In this document: in pieces, positions 24,301 through 34,897 of the stretch
Layout of the letters: every line of letters begins with the position of its first letter
Numbering within the stretch: the first letter of the stretch is position 1
Source of the DNA: Paenibacillus ginsengihumi DSM 21568
GTDB taxonomy: Bacteria > Bacillota > Bacilli > Paenibacillales > NBRC-103111
NCBI RefSeq assembly: GCF_000380965.1
Contig: NZ_KB905594.1
Span: 1-39,904 of the forward strand
Reading direction: 5' to 3'
DNA: 39,904 nucleotides
Position numbers and translations under genes: made by a program
Notes under the pieces: model-generated
The model's database searches: none
Seen by the model: only the letters and a program-made list of their open reading frames with translations
What the model was told of the DNA's origin: nothing

Positions 24301-27300
24301 CGCGGGAGCCGGCGTATTTTGCAGCACCAGCATGATCTGAAAGAGCGGATGCCGGGAACGGGAGCGAACGGGGTTCAACGCTTCGACGAGGCGCTCGAAC
24401 GGCAAATCCTGGTTCGCATACGCATCCAGATTCACCTGGCGGACTCTGGCCAGCAATTCGCGGAAGCTGGGGTTGCCCGACGTGTCGGTTCGCAGCACCA
24501 GCGTGTTGATGAACAAGCCGACAAGGCCGTCGAGCGCGTCGTCGTTCCGTCCGGTGATCGGGCTGCCGATCGGAATGTCGGTGCCCGCGCCGAGCCGCGT
24601 CAGCAATGCGGCCAGCGCCGCCTGCAGCACCATGAACAGGCTCGCCCTGCCGTCGCGGGCAAGCTCCAGAAGCCGGCCGTGGAGCTCCTTGCCGATATGG
24701 AAACGGACCGTGCCGCCTTCATAGCTGGCCGCCGCCGGACGCGGATAATCGGTCGGCAGTTCGAGCTGCTCCGGCAGCCCTGCGAGCGTCCGCGTCCAGA
24801 ACTCGAGCTGGCGGGCCATCAGGCTGCCGGAATCGCCGCTGCTGCCCAGCATGCGCTCCTGCCAGATAGCGTAGTCCGCATACTGAACCGGCAGCGGCGT
24901 CCATGCGGGACGCTCGCCCCGGCAGCGCGCCGCATAGGCTGCGGACAGGTCGCGCGTCAGCGGATGCAGCGACCAGCCGTCCCCGGCGATATGATGCAGG
25001 AGCAGCAGCAGCACATACTCATTCGGCCCAAGCTCGAACAATTCCGCGCGAAGGGAAGGCTCCCCGGACAGCTCGAAGCGGTAGCGAACGGCTTCCCGAA
25101 GCCGCTCGGGCAGTTCCGCTTCGCTCGTCCTGGTCAAGACTAGCCGGGGGCGAGCCTCGCAGGCTTCCAGAATTCGCTGGCGCGAGGAGCCGGACGCCTC
25201 GTCAGGGAACACGGTGCGCAGCGTCTCATGCCGCTCCGCCACATCGGCCAGCGCGGTCTCCAGCGCCCGGACATCCAGCTCGCCGGACAGGCGGGCGACC
25301 AGCGGAATATTATAGGTCGGGGACGGACCTTCCAGACGATACAGGAACCATAGCCGCCGCTGGGCGAAGGAAAGCGGAATTTCGTCCGGCCGCTCGGCCG
25401 GCCGTATCGCCGGACGGGCTTCCCGCGAATCGTCCAGCCGCCGGACAAGCCCTGCCACTGTAGGCTCCTCGAAGAGACTGCCGATGCCAAGCTCGACGCC
25501 CAGCGACTCGCGAATGCGGAGGACGACTCGCCCGGCCAGCAAGGAATGCCCGCCCAGCGCGAAAAAGTCATCGTCGATGCCGACGCGGGGCAGTCCGAGA
25601 GCCTCGGCGAACAGGGCGCAGAGCATCTCCTCCTGCGGAGTCCGGGGGCCGCGCCCTGCGGACAGTTGTCCGGTATCGGGCACAGGCAGCGCCTTGCGGT
25701 CAATCTTCTTGTTCGGGGTTAGCGGCATGGCATCCAGCGTGACGATCGCCGCAGGCACCATATAATCAGGCAGCGCACCGGCGGCATAGCGGCGAAGCGC
25801 TTCCGCATCGACGCCGGAGGGCGAAGCCGGGACGACATAAGCGACCAGCCGCTTCTCTCCCGGCCGATCCTCCCGGACGATCACTGCGGCTTGCGCGACG
25901 TCGGCGTGCCGGGCGAGCAGCGCTTCGATCTCCCCCGTCTCGATACGGAAGCCGCGCAGCTTAATCTGGTGGTCGGCGCGTCCCAAATAATCGATGGAGC
26001 CGTCAGCCAGCCATCTGGCAAGGTCGCCCGTGCGGTACATCCGGGTTCCCGGAGGACCGAACGGATCGGCGACGAACCGCTCCGCCGTCAGATCCGGCCG
26101 CCCCAAATAGCCGCGCGCCAGCCCGGCGCCGGCAATGTACAGCTCCCCGGCCACTCCGGGAGGTACCGGCTGCAGCGCCGCATCGAGCACGTAGAGCTTC
26201 GTATTCCAGATCGGTCCCCCGATCGACGGCTTCCCTGTGCGCTCCGGCCCCATCAAGGCGGCGGTCGAATAAATCGTCGTCTCCGTCGGACCGTATTGGT
26301 TGTTCACCTGGCAACCCAGATCCTGCAGGGCGAGCTTGAGCCCGATCGGCAAGGCCTCGCCTCCGGTGATCACCGTAAGCCCGCCGAAGCTGCCGGGGCG
26401 GCTCGCGGCAAGCGCCTGCCATAGCGTCGGGGTCGCCTGCATGATGGTTGCCCCGCTGTCCTTGATTTTTCGGGCCAGCGCTTGCGGGTCCAGAATCGTC
26501 TCCTTCGGTGCGATATCGATGCTCGCTCCCGCCGTGAGCGGCAGCAGCACCTCCATGACGGAAATATCGAAGGAGATTGTCGTCACGGACAATAGCCGAT
26601 CCCGGCCGTCCGGCGCGAATCGCTCGCGCATGCACAGCAACAGGTTGGCCAGCCCGCCAAAAGTAAGCAGGACGCCCTTCGGCTTGCCTGTCGATCCGGA
26701 GGTGTATATGACGTAAGAAGGGTGAAGCGGCGACAAACGGCATATCCGGTCGGCGTCGCCCGGATTGTGCTCCGGCTGCCGCGCAAGGCGCTCTATCGTC
26801 GCAGGCTCATCCAGCAACAGTCTCGGCACCGCTCCCGAACCGTGCAGCCTGGAATCGACCTCCCTGACCGTGAGCAGGCACATCGGCGCGGCATCCTCCA
26901 GCATATAGGCGATCCGGGCCGCCGGATAATCAGGGTCGATCGGCAAATAAGCCGCTCCCGCCTTATGCGCCGCCAGGATGGCGACGACCATCTCCAGCGA
27001 GCGCGGGAGCGCCAGCGCCACGATCCGCTCCGGGCCGGCGCCATGCGCAATAAGCAGATGCGCCAGCCGGTTGGCGCGCGCGTTCAAATCCGCATAACGA
27101 AGCGCCGTATTTTCAAAAACTGCGGCCACGGCATCGGGCGTGCTCGCCGCCTGCTGCTCGAACAGCTCCGGCACGTTCCACTGCGCCAGCGCGCGGTCTG
27201 TGTTATTCCATGCCTCCAACACCTGAAGGCGTTCTTCCGGCAGCAGCAGCTCCAGACGGCCGAGCGCTTGCTCAGGCTCGGATGCAGCAAGCGCGTCCAG

Positions 27301-28554
27301 CGCATGCAGGAAGCGGCGCCGGTGAGCGCTCAGCTCGCCGCTATCGTAGACCGCAGGGTTGGCATCGAAGTCGATGCGCAGCCCGCTGCCGCCGGAGCCG
27401 CACGATACGTGAATCGTCAGATCGTCGACGGGCCCGGCCGCCAGATTGCGCACCCGGCCGCGATTTCCGGCAAAGTCCAGGTCTTGGACAAACGGCATCA
27501 TATTGATCAGCGGACCGAACAGCCTCCGGTTATCCCCCGCCCATTTCAGCTCGCGCCTGAGCTCCTGGTGCCGATAGTCCTGATGCCTTCTGATTTCGCG
27601 CAGCTCTGCGGCAACATGCCGCACAAGCTCGCTCACGCTCATGTCCGGCCGGACGGCGACGCGCAGCGGCAGCAAATTCATTGCCATGCCGGGAACGCGT
27701 ATTGCGGCGGAGCCGAGGCGGCACATCATCGGCACGCCGAGGATGACGTCATCGGCTCCGGTTAGCCGATGCACATAGAGGGCGGCAGCGGCCATCACAA
27801 TGTCAGGCCAGCTTGCTCCGTTTTTGCCCGCGGCCGCCTGCCAGGCGTCCATGACGCTTGAGGGCAGCTCCGCCGACTCGCGCAGGAAGGTTCTCGATGT
27901 GCGCTGAGCCCGGCTTCCGAGGCTGACCGCTTCCGGATGATCGGCAAAACGGCCCAGCCAAAACTGCCGATCCCGCTCCATCCGTTCCGAGCCGCGATAA
28001 GCCGCATCCTCCTCCAATACGGAGCGCCACGAACCGAAAGCTCCATCGCCGATCGGCGAACCGCCCGCGAGCGCCGTATAAATTTGCGCCACCCTTCGCG
28101 TCAACAGCGAGAAGCCGTAACCATCGATCGCAATATGGTGGATGCGTTGGTACCAATAGTAGCGATCGGGAGCCAGCTTCAATAACGCTTCGGCAAACAG
28201 CGGACCGCGGCTCAGATCGACCGGCCGGGCCAGATCCCGCTTCATCCATGCTTCCGCCGCCGCGTGCGGATTCTCCTCGCCGCTGACATCGATCTTTTGC
28301 ATCGTCCAATCGGATGACAGATCGATGGTTTGCCAGGGGCCGTCCTGATCCTCGCCGAAGCGCGCGTGCAGCGCTTCCGCCTCCATGACAGTCTGACGCA
28401 CCGCGGTCTCGAAGCAGTCCGGATCGACAGGGCCGCGGATATCGACATATTCCCCGGCATTGAATATCGGGTTGTCCGGGTCCAGCTGCTGCGCGAACCA
28501 AATGCCCGATTGCGCGCCCGACAAAGGCCAGCGGCCTTGACCAAGTTCATGCAT
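21346..28554 (-). CDS. dhbF: Dimodular siderophore nonribosomal peptide synthetase (C-A-PCP-C-A-PCP-TE)
   Basis: A 2402-residue synthetase that elongates and releases a 2,3-dihydroxybenzoyl dipeptide siderophore. Domains: condensation 1 (HHIAIDGYG at about 140-148), adenylation 1 ([10 protein letters not shown] at about 617-626), carrier 1 (LGGHSL, Ser near 1002), condensation 2 (HHIAGDG at about 1187), adenylation 2 ([10 protein letters not shown] at about 1682), carrier 2 (LGGHSL near 2081) and thioesterase (GWSLGG near 2212, with the aspartate in MLDAYPSHY). By position, the second adenylation domain has the code D-F-W-N-I-G-M-V-H-K, the established Thr code. The first gives D-I-M-Q-I-G-Q-I-Y-K, related to the Gly code but not identical. 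The product is therefore a DHB-Gly-Thr or DHB-Ala-Thr trilactone (bacillibactin or paenibactin type). AGGAGG lies 8 bases before the ATG. The gene is separated from dhbB by a 1.2-kb repeat block. Confidence 0.95.
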   Translation of the reverse strand: MHELGQGRWPLSGAQSGIWFAQQLDPDNPIFNAGEYVDIRGPVDPDCFETAVRQTVMEAEALHARFGEDQDGPWQTIDLSSDWTMQKIDVSGEENPHAAAEAWMKRDLARPVDLSRGPLFAEALLKLAPDRYYWYQRIHHIAIDGYGFSLLTRRVAQIYTALAGGSPIGDGAFGSWRSVLEEDAAYRGSERMERDRQFWLGRFADHPEAVSLGSRAQRTSRTFLRESAELPSSVMDAWQAAAGKNGASWPDIVMAAAALYVHRLTGADDVILGVPMMCRLGSAAIRVPGMAMNLLPLRVAVRPDMSVSELVRHVAAELREIRRHQDYRHQELRRELKWAGDNRRLFGPLINMMPFVQDLDFAGNRGRVRNLAAGPVDDLTIHVSCGSGGSGLRIDFDANPAVYDSGELSAHRRRFLHALDALAASEPEQALGRLELLLPEERLQVLEAWNNTDRALAQWNVPELFEQQAASTPDAVAAVFENTALRYADLNARANRLAHLLIAHGAGPERIVALALPRSLEMVVAILAAHKAGAAYLPIDPDYPAARIAYMLEDAAPMCLLTVREVDSRLHGSGAVPRLLLDEPATIERLARQPEHNPGDADRICRLSPLHPSYVIYTSGSTGKPKGVLLTFGGLANLLLCMRERFAPDGRDRLLSVTTISFDISVMEVLLPLTAGASIDIAPKETILDPQALARKIKDSGATIMQATPTLWQALAASRPGSFGGLTVITGGEALPIGLKLALQDLGCQVNNQYGPTETTIYSTAALMGPERTGKPSIGGPIWNTKLYVLDAALQPVPPGVAGELYIAGAGLARGYLGRPDLTAERFVADPFGPPGTRMYRTGDLARWLADGSIDYLGRADHQIKLRGFRIETGEIEALLARHADVAQAAVIVREDRPGEKRLVAYVVPASPSGVDAEALRRYAAGALPDYMVPAAIVTLDAMPLTPNKKIDRKALPVPDTGQLSAGRGPRTPQEEMLCALFAEALGLPRVGIDDDFFALGGHSLLAGRVVLRIRESLGVELGIGSLFEEPTVAGLVRRLDDSREARPAIRPAERPDEIPLSFAQRRLWFLYRLEGPSPTYNIPLVARLSGELDVRALETALADVAERHETLRTVFPDEASGSSRQRILEACEARPRLVLTRTSEAELPERLREAVRYRFELSGEPSLRAELFELGPNEYVLLLLLHHIAGDGWSLHPLTRDLSAAYAARCRGERPAWTPLPVQYADYAIWQERMLGSSGDSGSLMARQLEFWTRTLAGLPEQLELPTDYPRPAAASYEGGTVRFHIGKELHGRLLELARDGRASLFMVLQAALAALLTRLGAGTDIPIGSPITGRNDDALDGLVGLFINTLVLRTDTSGNPSFRELLARVRQVNLDAYANQDLPFERLVEALNPVRSRSRHPLFQIMLVLQNTPAPAFELPGVEARVQLESAGAAKFDLTVELEECRDASGGPGGLDGLIEYSADLFKRDTAEALAARYVRVLESAVAAADAPIGQLDILLPEERRRILAEWSASEAAARQPQATIPELFEAQVLRTPEAIAVVHEGRALSYGELNARANRLAHLLIAEGVGSEQLVALAMPRSIELVVGVLAVLKAGAAYLPLDPDYPADRIAYMLEDGAPACLVTVAEAASRLPETGSLPQVVLDDAAVQERLEGQSSASPTAQERKGRLSPLSPAYIIYTSGSTGKPKGVVIPHHNVVRLFASTQHWFRFGAEDVWTLFHSYAFDFSVWEIWGALLHGGRLVVVPHAVSRSPGEFLRLLAQEGVTVLNQTPSAFYQLMQADREQPELGQTLSLRYVIFGGEALELGRLEDWYSRHPDHAPRLINMYGITETTVHVSYNELDRQSAASGAGSLIGGPIPDLRVYVLDEALQPAPPGTPGEMYVAGAGLARGYWGRPELTAERFVADPFGPPGSRMYRTGDVARRLEDGTLDYLGRADHQVKIRGFRIEPGEIEAVLARHPEVAQAAVVAREDRPGDKRLVAYVVFSAGASLEPAELRRYAASSLPEYMVPAAIVGMDELPLTPNGKLDRKALPAPELSLDPDGRNPRTPQEEVLCDLFAEVLGVRRVGIDDSFFELGGHSLLAVRLISRIREALGREVGIGSLFEAPTVASLAERLDMDRGDSALQVLLPLRAHGSQLPLFCVHPAGGLSWCYAGLLKHLGMDYPIYGLQARGIAQAEELPKTLEEMTLDYIAAIRSVQPHGPYRLLGWSLGGNVAHAMAVQLQEEGEEVSFLAMLDAYPSHYLPIRGEPDEEEALTALLALGGYDKDSIGVPLTVENAIKILRSDNSALATLDEETILNLKTTYENSVRLLGAYTPRRFEGDLLFFRSTMIPDWFDPIEPEMWIPYIGGRIDRHDIACRHKDLCQPGPLAEIGATLLAKLKLASGAAATQDRRELIHE

Positions 28555-28570
28555 GAGCCTCTCCTCCTAT

Positions 28571-28662
28571 CTATCCTGAAAATTTGGCGGTATACGCCGA
28601 CAAAATTTCAATACCGCAGGTGACGGACCGATGACGACCGAAATCGTTCGTCATAGGCGTCT
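28571..28662 (+). repeat. Three-hairpin repeat element, copy 3
   Basis: TGAAAATTT pairs with AAATTTCA around the inner stem GGCG-GTATA-CGCC. Then comes ACCGCAGGTGACG, and the ATGACGA...TCGTCAT type stem is weakened by substitution (ATGACGAC...GTTCGTCAT). It ends GGCGTCT. It lies only 16 bases upstream of the dhbF start on the opposite orientation. Confidence 0.75.
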
Positions 28663-28735
28663 ATTTTGAAATTAGCCTAGGGTGGGCGGCCCATTTTCAT
28701 CTTCTGATGGTGCTGCGCAAGCCGCCCAAGCCGTG
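28662..28735 (+). repeat. Conserved-loop hairpin, copy iii
   Basis: The core CATTTTCATCTTCTGATGG is enclosed by the perfect stem GGGCGGC (28684-28690) and GCCGCCC (28721-28727). The stem sequence differs from the other copies while pairing is kept. Confidence 0.65.
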
Positions 28736-28831
28736 TTTTTTTCAACTGCTGCTCCTCCTGGACTGCTTTTTCCTGCGCGGCTTCTTCTTGGACTGTTCCT
28801 TCCTGCGCTCCCGCCGAAGCTTCCGAATCTG

Positions 28832-29014
28832 TAACGCTGGTGACAAACGCTATTTTGCTGATTCGGGTCCTTTTTAAAATGTAACGAAACGTAGTAACGC
28901 TATTTGGTCAGCAATGCTGATTCGGTCAGCCCAAAATGACAAATAAGACTGCTCACTTGCGTTACAATTTCAAATCGAGTGTTTCGAGGGAAATAAGCTC
29001 TGTGGCTTGCGTTA
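28832..29014. repeat. TAACGC palindromic element, copy B (183 bp)
   Basis: Bounded by TAACGCTGGTGACA and TGGCTTGCGTTA. It has the same internal order as copies A and C. Confidence 0.75.
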
Positions 29015-29370
29015 GCTTAGGGTTAGCCCGGCAATACAACACCCCTAGACTAGCGAGCATGGAGAGAAGCTTTTCGAAGCACCTTCACCAGATGAGCGGG
29101 CTGCGCTTGAGCGGCAGTATTGCCTGGTGCAGAAAGCTCCTTCGATTAACACGCTGACGCTTTATCGAATTGACGGCGCTGAGAAAACCTTGCCTTCGGA
29201 ATGGCTCTTTTTTGTGCAAAACTACACTTTACTGCGACGGAGATGCTCAGCCGGCGGCCCCCGAAGCCCGCGTTAGCGTACAAACTCCAGTGTTAGCGTT
29301 CGACTCCACGTCAGCGTGCGAACTCCAGTGTTAGCGCGCCCCCTTCCCTGGCACATGAGGCGACAAATCC

Positions 29371-29556
29371 TGCAAAAAATGCAACATTTCCGGCCCACTT
29401 CGCACTAGAGAAAGGGTAAAGTTGCATTTTGTGCAACAATTTGAGCGAAATTGGCTTCAATCCCGGGAACATCGCCCGAAATTGTTGCACATTTTGCAAC
29501 ATTAAGCCGTAAATAGGGCTGATCCCCCCAATTTTGTTGTACAAAATACAACATTT
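29371..29556. repeat. GTTGCA/TACAAC hairpin array, copy B
   Basis: Same series of small inverted repeats as 11951-12135, including GTTGTA-CAAAA-TACAAC near the right end (about 29536-29552). Confidence 0.65.
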
Positions 29557-29559
29557 TCC

Positions 29560-29636
29560 AGCTCTCGAGAAAATAACCCAGTGTCCGCAGCCCATTTTTC
29601 ATCATCTGCTGGTGCCACGCAAGCGGCATGGGGGGG
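29560..29636 (+). repeat. Conserved-loop hairpin, copy iv
   Basis: The core CATTTTTCATCATCTGCTGG is flanked by CCGC (29585-29588) and GCGG (29623-29626). This is the most diverged copy of the family and has the shortest stem. Confidence 0.55.
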
Positions 29637-29637
29637 C

Positions 29638-29732
29638 TATCTTGGAAATTCGACGAAACCTTCGGCGAATTTTCAGGCACCGCAGGTGACGGCCGATGAC
29701 AAAGGAGTCTCTCGCATTCGTCATAGGCGTCT
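29638..29732 (+). repeat. Three-hairpin repeat element, copy 4
   Basis: GAAATTCG pairs with CGAATTTTC around CGAA-ACC-TTCG. CACC-GCA-GGTG and a longer-loop ATGAC...GTCAT stem follow, ending GGCGTCT. The final bases coincide with the dhbB stop codon. Confidence 0.8.
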
Positions 29733-30888
29733 ATACGGTGTAATAATCGCGGTTTGGCATCGAGCAGCTCATCCGCGAAGAGATGAGCCGCCACCAGTCG
29801 GCCAAAGTAGGGCGTTCGGCCAACTCCGCGAAGCTGACCTCGGCTCCGCTGCGGCGCCAGCGCTCTATGAGGCTCATCATCCGAATCGAATCGAGCCCCC
29901 AGATTGTGATCAGATCGTCATGATCCGCAATGCTGGACGGCTGCTCCTGCAGTAATCCGGCCACTTCGGCGCGCACCTTCTGCAGCGTCAGCGGGCGGGG
30001 CTCTCCTTCAGACATCGCTGGAAGACTCCCGCCAGACGACGCTTGCAAACCCGCGTTTGGCAACGCTTGTTCGCTCCCGTCAAGCGACGCTTGCAAGCCC
30101 GCGTTTGGCAACGCTTGTTCGCTCCCGCCAGACGACGCTTGCAAGCCCGCGTTTGGCAACGCTTGTTCGCTCCCGCCAGACGCCGTTTGCAAGCCTGCAT
30201 TCGGCGACGATACGGCTTCCGCTTCAGAAGTCGCCTCTCCCCCTCCCTGCCGGGCCAATTCCTCCACGAGGCGCCGCGTCGTGATCGTGACGGCGCAGCG
30301 TTCGGCCGCGTAAGTAATAGCCAGCCGATGCTTGTCTGCCGAGAAATCCGCAACCGCGTCGGCGACGAAGAAAGGCTGCACATCCTGCATGAACGCTTCG
30401 CAGGCGGTCATCAGGCAGCCGATATGCGCGTAGATGCCGCACACGATCAGTTGATCCCGTCCGCGCTGGCGCAATATTTCGAGCAGCTCCGTTTTTTGAA
30501 ACGCGCTGTACCGCCACTTCGTTACTACGATGTCCTGCTCGCCGGGAGTCAGAGATTCGACGATTTTGGACTGATACGGCCCGTCATTCATGCCCGGCCC
30601 CCAAAAATCTTGCAGCAATCCGCGCTGTTCGGGGCTCTGCCTGCCAGGCTGCGCCGAATACACGACAGGGATGCCGAGTGCGGCGCATTGCCTGCGAAGC
30701 TCCCGGATGTTCGCCAGCAATTCCGGGACAGGCGATTCGTCCGCTTGGAAAGCGGCAACGAAATACTGCTGCATATCGTGAATCAGAAGAACGGCACGCT
30801 GCGGATCGGGGGTCCAGGCTACCTTGTTCGCCGGCAGGTCCGACTCGCCAGGCATCGGATAAGGCAATATGGAAGGAAGCGCCATCAT
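29731..30888 (-). CDS. dhbB: Isochorismatase with C-terminal aryl carrier domain
   Basis: Bifunctional enzyme: the N-terminal domain hydrolyses isochorismate to 2,3-dihydro-2,3-DHB and pyruvate, and the C-terminal carrier domain presents DHB to DhbF. The 385-residue protein begins with the conserved SILPYPMP, followed by [11 protein letters not shown] (catalytic Asp region), [10 protein letters not shown] (Lys) and [15 protein letters not shown] (residues about 148-162). The carrier motif [17 protein letters not shown] holds the phosphopantetheine serine. Between the domains lies an unusual linker of four 16-residue repeats of the type [16 protein letters not shown] (about residues 224-287), so the protein is longer than its usual relatives (about 310). 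Two ATGs are tandem at 30888 and 30885, and GAGGGG spacing fits the second better. The stop codon sits on a repeat element. Confidence 0.95.
   Translation of the reverse strand: MMALPSILPYPMPGESDLPANKVAWTPDPQRAVLLIHDMQQYFVAAFQADESPVPELLANIRELRRQCAALGIPVVYSAQPGRQSPEQRGLLQDFWGPGMNDGPYQSKIVESLTPGEQDIVVTKWRYSAFQKTELLEILRQRGRDQLIVCGIYAHIGCLMTACEAFMQDVQPFFVADAVADFSADKHRLAITYAAERCAVTITTRRLVEELARQGGGEATSEAEAVSSPNAGLQTASGGSEQALPNAGLQASSGGSEQALPNAGLQASLDGSEQALPNAGLQASSGGSLPAMSEGEPRPLTLQKVRAEVAGLLQEQPSSIADHDDLITIWGLDSIRMMSLIERWRRSGAEVSFAELAERPTLADWWRLISSRMSCSMPNRDYYTV
30026..30217 (-). repeat. Four 48-bp tandem repeats in the dhbB interdomain linker
   Basis: Units start at 30026, 30074, 30122 and 30170 and encode [16 protein letters not shown] with minor changes (the outermost units are more diverged). 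Unit length is a multiple of three, so copy number can vary without breaking the frame. Confidence 0.9.
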
Positions 30889-30923
30889 TTTCCCCTCATT
30901 TCATCATTTAATTGTTTATTGGA

Positions 30924-30975
30924 GCGAATGCCGGTGACGAGCGAATCTTTATCGTTCGTCACCTTCGGCTCGCTG
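30924..30975 (-). repeat. Diverged three-hairpin element, copy 5
   Basis: Minus-strand reading GCCGAAGGTGACGAAC...GCTCGTCACCGGC matches the family core. GGTGACGA and TCGTCACC pair perfectly. Upstream in the same orientation TGAA...TTCA with inner GCG...CGC (to about 31000) takes the place of the first hairpin. Confidence 0.55.
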
Positions 30976-31007
30976 AACTTTAACGCGGTCATCGCTTCAA
31001 TATGCAG

Positions 31008-31090
31008 GCTGGACGCCGATGACAAGCCAATCCCTATCGTCGGCATCACCTTCGGCCCGCTGACTTTAACGCGGTCATCGCTTCAATTCT
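31008..31090 (-). repeat. Diverged three-hairpin element, copy 6, with a shared direct repeat
   Basis: Minus-strand reading GGCCGAAGGTGATGCCG...CTTGTCATCGGCGTCC. It and copy 5 share the 23-bp direct repeat beginning TTTAACGCGGTCATCGCTTC (about 30979-31001 and 31066-31088). Both lie in the 228-bp gap between dhbE and dhbB. Confidence 0.5.
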
Positions 31091-31116
31091 TTTGCTCGCA
31101 TTTTGCATCAAAATGT

Positions 31117-32775
31117 TCAAGAACGGTTGGCGAGCGCGTCCTGCTTGCGGGCAATGAGCTCGCGCAGCGTCTTTTTGCTGACCTTGCCGACCCCCGTCTT
31201 GGGAAACGAATCCGTGAATTCGATCCGATCGGGGATTTTGTAGGCGGCCAGTCCCCGCTCCCGGAGGAAGGCTTTCAGTTCGGCAGCCGTGGGCGGCGAG
31301 GACGGATAAGGAATGACGAAAGCGCAGGTGCGCTCCCCGAGGTATTCGTCCGGCATCGCCACTACCGCCGCATCGTGCACGCCGGGGTGAGCCAGCAGAT
31401 GATTCTCTACTTCTTCGGCCGCGACCTTGTCTCCGCCGCGATTAATCTGGTCTTTGGCGCGGCCTTCGATGACCAGATAGCCGGACGGTGTCAATCGGGC
31501 CAGGTCGCCCGTACGGTAAAATCCGTCAGCTGTGAACGCCCTGGCGTTATGCTCCTCGGCTTTGTAATAGCCGCGGATCGTATATGGCCCGCGCGTCAGC
31601 AGATGACCTGTGGCGCCAGGCTCGACTTCGCGGTCCTCGTCATCAACGAGCCGGATTTCGTCGTAAGGCGACATCGGCCGGCCCTGCGTATTCACGATAA
31701 TCTCTTCCGGATCATCCAGCCTCGTATAATTGACCAGCCCTTCCGCCATTCCATAGACCTGCTGCAGCGTGCAGCCCAGCGTTTCGCGAACTCGCCCCGC
31801 CGCTTCCGCGCTGAACTTGGCTCCGCCTACCTGCAGCACCTTCAGCGAAGCCAGATCGCAGCGGCGGGATGCCGCCGCATCCAGCCAGATCAGGGCCAGC
31901 GGCGGCACGACGGCCGCGATCGTGACGCCTTCCTGCGCGATCAGGGGGAAGGCGATGTCCGGGCTGCCGCTTCGCGCCAGCACGACCCTGCCGCCGGCAT
32001 AGAGCGTGCCCAGCGTTCCCGGCGAGCTGAGCGGATAGTTGTGCGCGACGGGCAGAACCGCCAAATAAACGCTGCTCTCATTCAGTCTGCAAATCTCGGC
32101 ACTCCTCCGAAGGCTGTAAATATAATCGTCGTGCGTGCGCGGAATCAGCTTGGGAAGTCCGGTCGTTCCGCCGGAAAGCTGAAAAAATGCGACGTCCTCG
32201 GGCCGCGGCCCTGCGATGCCGTCCGCAGCCCCGGCATCTAGCCCGTCCCCGGCGCACAGGTCGTACAGGTCGTCCAGCGCCGTGTAATTTCCCGCATCCC
32301 CGGCCACAATGACGTGACGCAAGCCCGGAACGGCTGCCCGCACCTGATCGGCGAGCTCCCGGTAATCGAATCCCGCATCGATATCGGGGATGATATAAGC
32401 CGCCGCTTCGGCGAATTCGCACAAATAGACGATCTCGCTCTTGCGGTGCGCCGGCAAGGAAAAGACGGGCAGCGCGCCCAAGCGGAACAGCGCAAATATC
32501 ACTTCAAAAAATTGCGGAATATTAGGAAGCTGAACAATCGCCCGATCGCCCGGCCGCAAACCTAAGCTGCGGAATCCGGCGGCGAGGCGGTCCGCCCTGG
32601 CGTCCAGCTCCGCATAGCTGATCCGCCGGTCACCGCCGACGATCGCTATGCGATCTCCGTGAGCGGCGGCGCGTTGCCGCAGCATGGCGCCGAACGTTTC
32701 ACCGCGCCAGCATCCTAACCGACGGTAACGTTCGGCCCATTCCTCCGGCCATGCGAAGCATCCCGGCAGCATCAT
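31117..32775 (-). CDS. dhbE: 2,3-dihydroxybenzoate-AMP ligase
   Basis: Stand-alone adenylation enzyme that activates 2,3-dihydroxybenzoate and loads it on the DhbB carrier domain. Of the close ATGs at 32781, 32775 and 32772, 32775 gives the best spacing (7 bases) from AGGAGG, giving 552 residues; 32781 would overlap the dhbC stop in an ATGA. A much longer upstream frame is only a shadow of dhbC. Motifs: [19 protein letters not shown] (core P-loop), [46 protein letters not shown] and [13 protein letters not shown] with the catalytic Lys. The specificity residues read N-Y-S-A-Q-G-V-V-N-K, exactly the DHB code of DhbE. An unusually long repeat-containing gap (228 bp) separates it from dhbB. Confidence 0.95.
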   Translation of the reverse strand: MMLPGCFAWPEEWAERYRRLGCWRGETFGAMLRQRAAAHGDRIAIVGGDRRISYAELDARADRLAAGFRSLGLRPGDRAIVQLPNIPQFFEVIFALFRLGALPVFSLPAHRKSEIVYLCEFAEAAAYIIPDIDAGFDYRELADQVRAAVPGLRHVIVAGDAGNYTALDDLYDLCAGDGLDAGAADGIAGPRPEDVAFFQLSGGTTGLPKLIPRTHDDYIYSLRRSAEICRLNESSVYLAVLPVAHNYPLSSPGTLGTLYAGGRVVLARSGSPDIAFPLIAQEGVTIAAVVPPLALIWLDAAASRRCDLASLKVLQVGGAKFSAEAAGRVRETLGCTLQQVYGMAEGLVNYTRLDDPEEIIVNTQGRPMSPYDEIRLVDDEDREVEPGATGHLLTRGPYTIRGYYKAEEHNARAFTADGFYRTGDLARLTPSGYLVIEGRAKDQINRGGDKVAAEEVENHLLAHPGVHDAAVVAMPDEYLGERTCAFVIPYPSSPPTAAELKAFLRERGLAAYKIPDRIEFTDSFPKTGVGKVSKKTLRELIARKQDALANRS

Positions 32776-32777
32776 GC

Positions 32778-34022
32778 TCATTCCTCCTTCCCCGTTGGAC
32801 GTTGCTCTTGATCCAGCCCCATCGCGAGCAGCAGCGTGCGGAACTTGGCCGATGTCTCCGCAAGCTCCGCCGCCGCGTCCGAGCCGGCGACGATGCCCGC
32901 ACCGGCGAACAGGCGCAGCGTCCGTCCTTCCGCCTCCGCGCAGCGGATCGTCACCGCCCACTCCCCGTCTCCGTTCGCGTCGCTCCAGCCGACCGCCCCC
33001 GTATAGTACTGCCGATCGAAAGGCTCGATGTCCGCAATGACGGAACGGGCCAGATCCGTGGGCGTTCCGCAAATGGCAGGCGTCGGATGAAGCGCCATGG
33101 CCAGCTCCAGCGATGAGACGGCGGGATCGGCAAGCTCCCCGGTGATGCGGGTGGAGAGGTGCCACATCGTCTTCGTCCGCACGAGCGACGGCCCGTCGGG
33201 AACGTGCAGTGATCGGCAGTAGGGACGCAGCGCGGCGGCAACGGCGTCGATCACAACTTTATGCTCATGCCTGTCCTTCTCGGAGACGAGCAGCGCGTCC
33301 GCCCTTCGACGGTCCTCGTTCGGATCATCGCTGCGCGCGGCAGAGCCTGCCAACGGATTGGCCGTAACCCGCAGCCCCTTCTTCGAGACGAGAAGCTCCG
33401 GGCTGGCCCCGATCAGCGTCCGGGGCCCCGTGCGCACCTCCGACGCCCGGTCCTCTCCCCCCGCCAAATCGACCGCAAACGTATAGCCGTGGGTATTGTG
33501 GCAAGCCAGATTGCGCAGGATGTGCCGGACATCGACCGGTTCCGGGGCCGTCATGAGCAGCGTTCGGGACAGCACCACCTTTTGCAGCGCGCCTTGGCCA
33601 AGGAGGGCCAGCGCTTCGTTCACGCCGTCCATGTATGCTTCCGGCGCCGGAATCGGCTGCATCTCCCATGCGGATGCCGCAGGCCGCTCCTTCAGCAAGC
33701 CGTCATCGAAGCTCAAAGGGCCGGCCCATTGCACCTCGTTCGGCACAATAAGCTGCGCAGGCTTGGCGGGATCGAATGGAATCGCGCCGACGACAAGCGG
33801 CGCGGCATGCCCCGCCTGTGCGGCAGCGGACAGAACCGCCGCCGTTCGTTCGGGCAAGCGAAGGCTGCCGTCCTCCCCTTCCCGCTCAGGCACTCGCGCC
33901 CATACGCCCTGAGCCAGCAGCGTTCGCTCCGGCGAAGCGAAATAGAAGGACGCACCCGCCCGGTATTGCTCCAGCAGCTTTGCGGCAGACGCCGCAAGAG
34001 CCGCATCGCCATATTTCAGCAT
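32778..34022 (-). CDS. dhbC: Isochorismate synthase
   Basis: Converts chorismate to isochorismate with magnesium, the first committed step to DHB. The start at the ATG 34022 (AAGGGAG 9-10 bases upstream) gives 414 residues, close to the 398 of Bacillus DhbC. A longer frame would overlap dhbA and was rejected. The chorismate-utilising domain is clear: [95 protein letters not shown] and a C-terminal [20 protein letters not shown]. It lies 25 bases after dhbA. Confidence 0.95.
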   Translation of the reverse strand: MLKYGDAALAASAAKLLEQYRAGASFYFASPERTLLAQGVWARVPEREGEDGSLRLPERTAAVLSAAAQAGHAAPLVVGAIPFDPAKPAQLIVPNEVQWAGPLSFDDGLLKERPAASAWEMQPIPAPEAYMDGVNEALALLGQGALQKVVLSRTLLMTAPEPVDVRHILRNLACHNTHGYTFAVDLAGGEDRASEVRTGPRTLIGASPELLVSKKGLRVTANPLAGSAARSDDPNEDRRRADALLVSEKDRHEHKVVIDAVAAALRPYCRSLHVPDGPSLVRTKTMWHLSTRITGELADPAVSSLELAMALHPTPAICGTPTDLARSVIADIEPFDRQYYTGAVGWSDANGDGEWAVTIRCAEAEGRTLRLFAGAGIVAGSDAAAELAETSAKFRTLLLAMGLDQEQRPTGKEE

Positions 34023-34047
34023 GACAACCGTCTCCCTTCCATTGGTC

Positions 34048-34887
34048 TCAGCACCCCAAGGTCGCGCCGCCGTCGACGCACAATTCATGCATCGTAATAT
34101 GCCGCGCCCGGTCGGACGCGAGAAAGATCACCGCATCGGCAATGTCGGAAGGCATGGCCAGCTTGCGAAGCGGGATTCCGAGGCGGAATGTCTCCGGCGA
34201 GCCGGCAATGACGGCCGCCGCGCCATCCTCGCCGCTCCACAGCGCCCGCTGCATGGCCGTGTCCGTGGAGCCGGGCGCTACGATGTTGCAGCGGATGTTA
34301 TGGCGCGCGTACTCCAGCCCGAGACATTTGGTGAACATGGCTGCGGCCGCCTTCGAAGCCGCATAGGCCGCCATGTGCATCCGCGGCACTCCGGCCGCGT
34401 TCGATCCTACGGTCACGATAGCGCCGGAACCGCGAGCCGCCATCCGTGTGACGGCAGCCTGGGATACGTGAAATACGCCGTTCACGTTAACCCTGAAGGT
34501 CTCCTGCCAATCCTCATCGCTTAGCGATTCGATGGAGCCCGCCCGCAGCACTCCGGCCGCGTTGACGACGATCCCGAGCGGCCCCAGCTCCCGTTCGATT
34601 CGCTCCACCGCTTCTTCCACGGCCGCCCGGTCGCCCACGTCTACCGGATAGGCCGCGGCGCGGAAATTCCCGGTGCCGCCGCTCAGTTCGGCGGCGTACG
34701 CTGATGTGCCGAAATTTCCGGCGCCGCACAGCTCAGCGGTGAGCCGAGTGGCGCCCGCGCCATTCCGATCCACGGCGGCGATGATTGCCCCACGTTCAGC
34801 CAGCGCTCGAGCCACCGCTTCCCCGATGCCTTGGGCCGCACCGGTAACCAGGGCGACTTTACCTTCGATTCCTTCACGGTCCACCAT
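34048..34887 (-). CDS. dhbA: 2,3-dihydro-2,3-dihydroxybenzoate dehydrogenase
   Basis: NAD-dependent short-chain dehydrogenase that oxidises the DhbB product to 2,3-dihydroxybenzoate. The start is the ATG at 34887; AAGGGG lies 6 bases upstream and overlaps the stop of the preceding esterase gene (10-base gap). It has the cofactor motif TGAAQGIG (residues 15-22), NAAG, the catalytic Ser (VTVGSNAAG) and YAASK. It has 279 residues against about 261 in Bacillus. The extra length is an insertion at about residues 51-81 made of two imperfect 16-residue copies ([15 protein letters not shown] and [16 protein letters not shown]). A TTG start 6 bases further upstream is possible but has no spacing for the ribosome site. 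Confidence 0.93.
   Translation of the reverse strand: MVDREGIEGKVALVTGAAQGIGEAVARALAERGAIIAAVDRNGAGATRLTAELCGAGNFGTSAYAAELSGGTGNFRAAAYPVDVGDRAAVEEAVERIERELGPLGIVVNAAGVLRAGSIESLSDEDWQETFRVNVNGVFHVSQAAVTRMAARGSGAIVTVGSNAAGVPRMHMAAYAASKAAAAMFTKCLGLEYARHNIRCNIVAPGSTDTAMQRALWSGEDGAAAVIAGSPETFRLGIPLRKLAMPSDIADAVIFLASDRARHITMHELCVDGGATLGC
34645..34737 (-). repeat. Imperfect 48-bp tandem duplication inside dhbA
   Basis: The two adjacent segments encode [15 protein letters not shown] and [16 protein letters not shown]. The duplication accounts for the extra length of this DhbA relative to Bacillus homologues and lies between the beta-alpha units of the Rossmann fold. Confidence 0.7.
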
Positions 34888-34897
34888 CGTCAACCCC

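Larger units (their letters stand above)
28571..29732. repeat. Composite non-coding repeat block B (about 1.2 kb)
   Basis: Fills the dhbB-dhbF gap and is colinear with block A (11164-12384). It starts and ends with three-hairpin elements (28571-28662 and 29638-29732) and contains a conserved-loop hairpin (28662-28735), the pyrimidine-rich spacer, the TAACGC element (28832-29014), the spacer with GCTTTTCGAAGC, the GTTGCA array (29371-29556) and another conserved-loop hairpin (29560-29636). The last element runs into the dhbB stop codon (29733-29731). No Fur box or clear promoter for dhbF is visible in it. Confidence 0.85.

Noticed and set aside
32776..33165. Extended N-terminus of dhbE
   Set aside because: The extra 130 codons lie within dhbC in another frame, are Arg/Gly-rich, and are absent from DhbE proteins.
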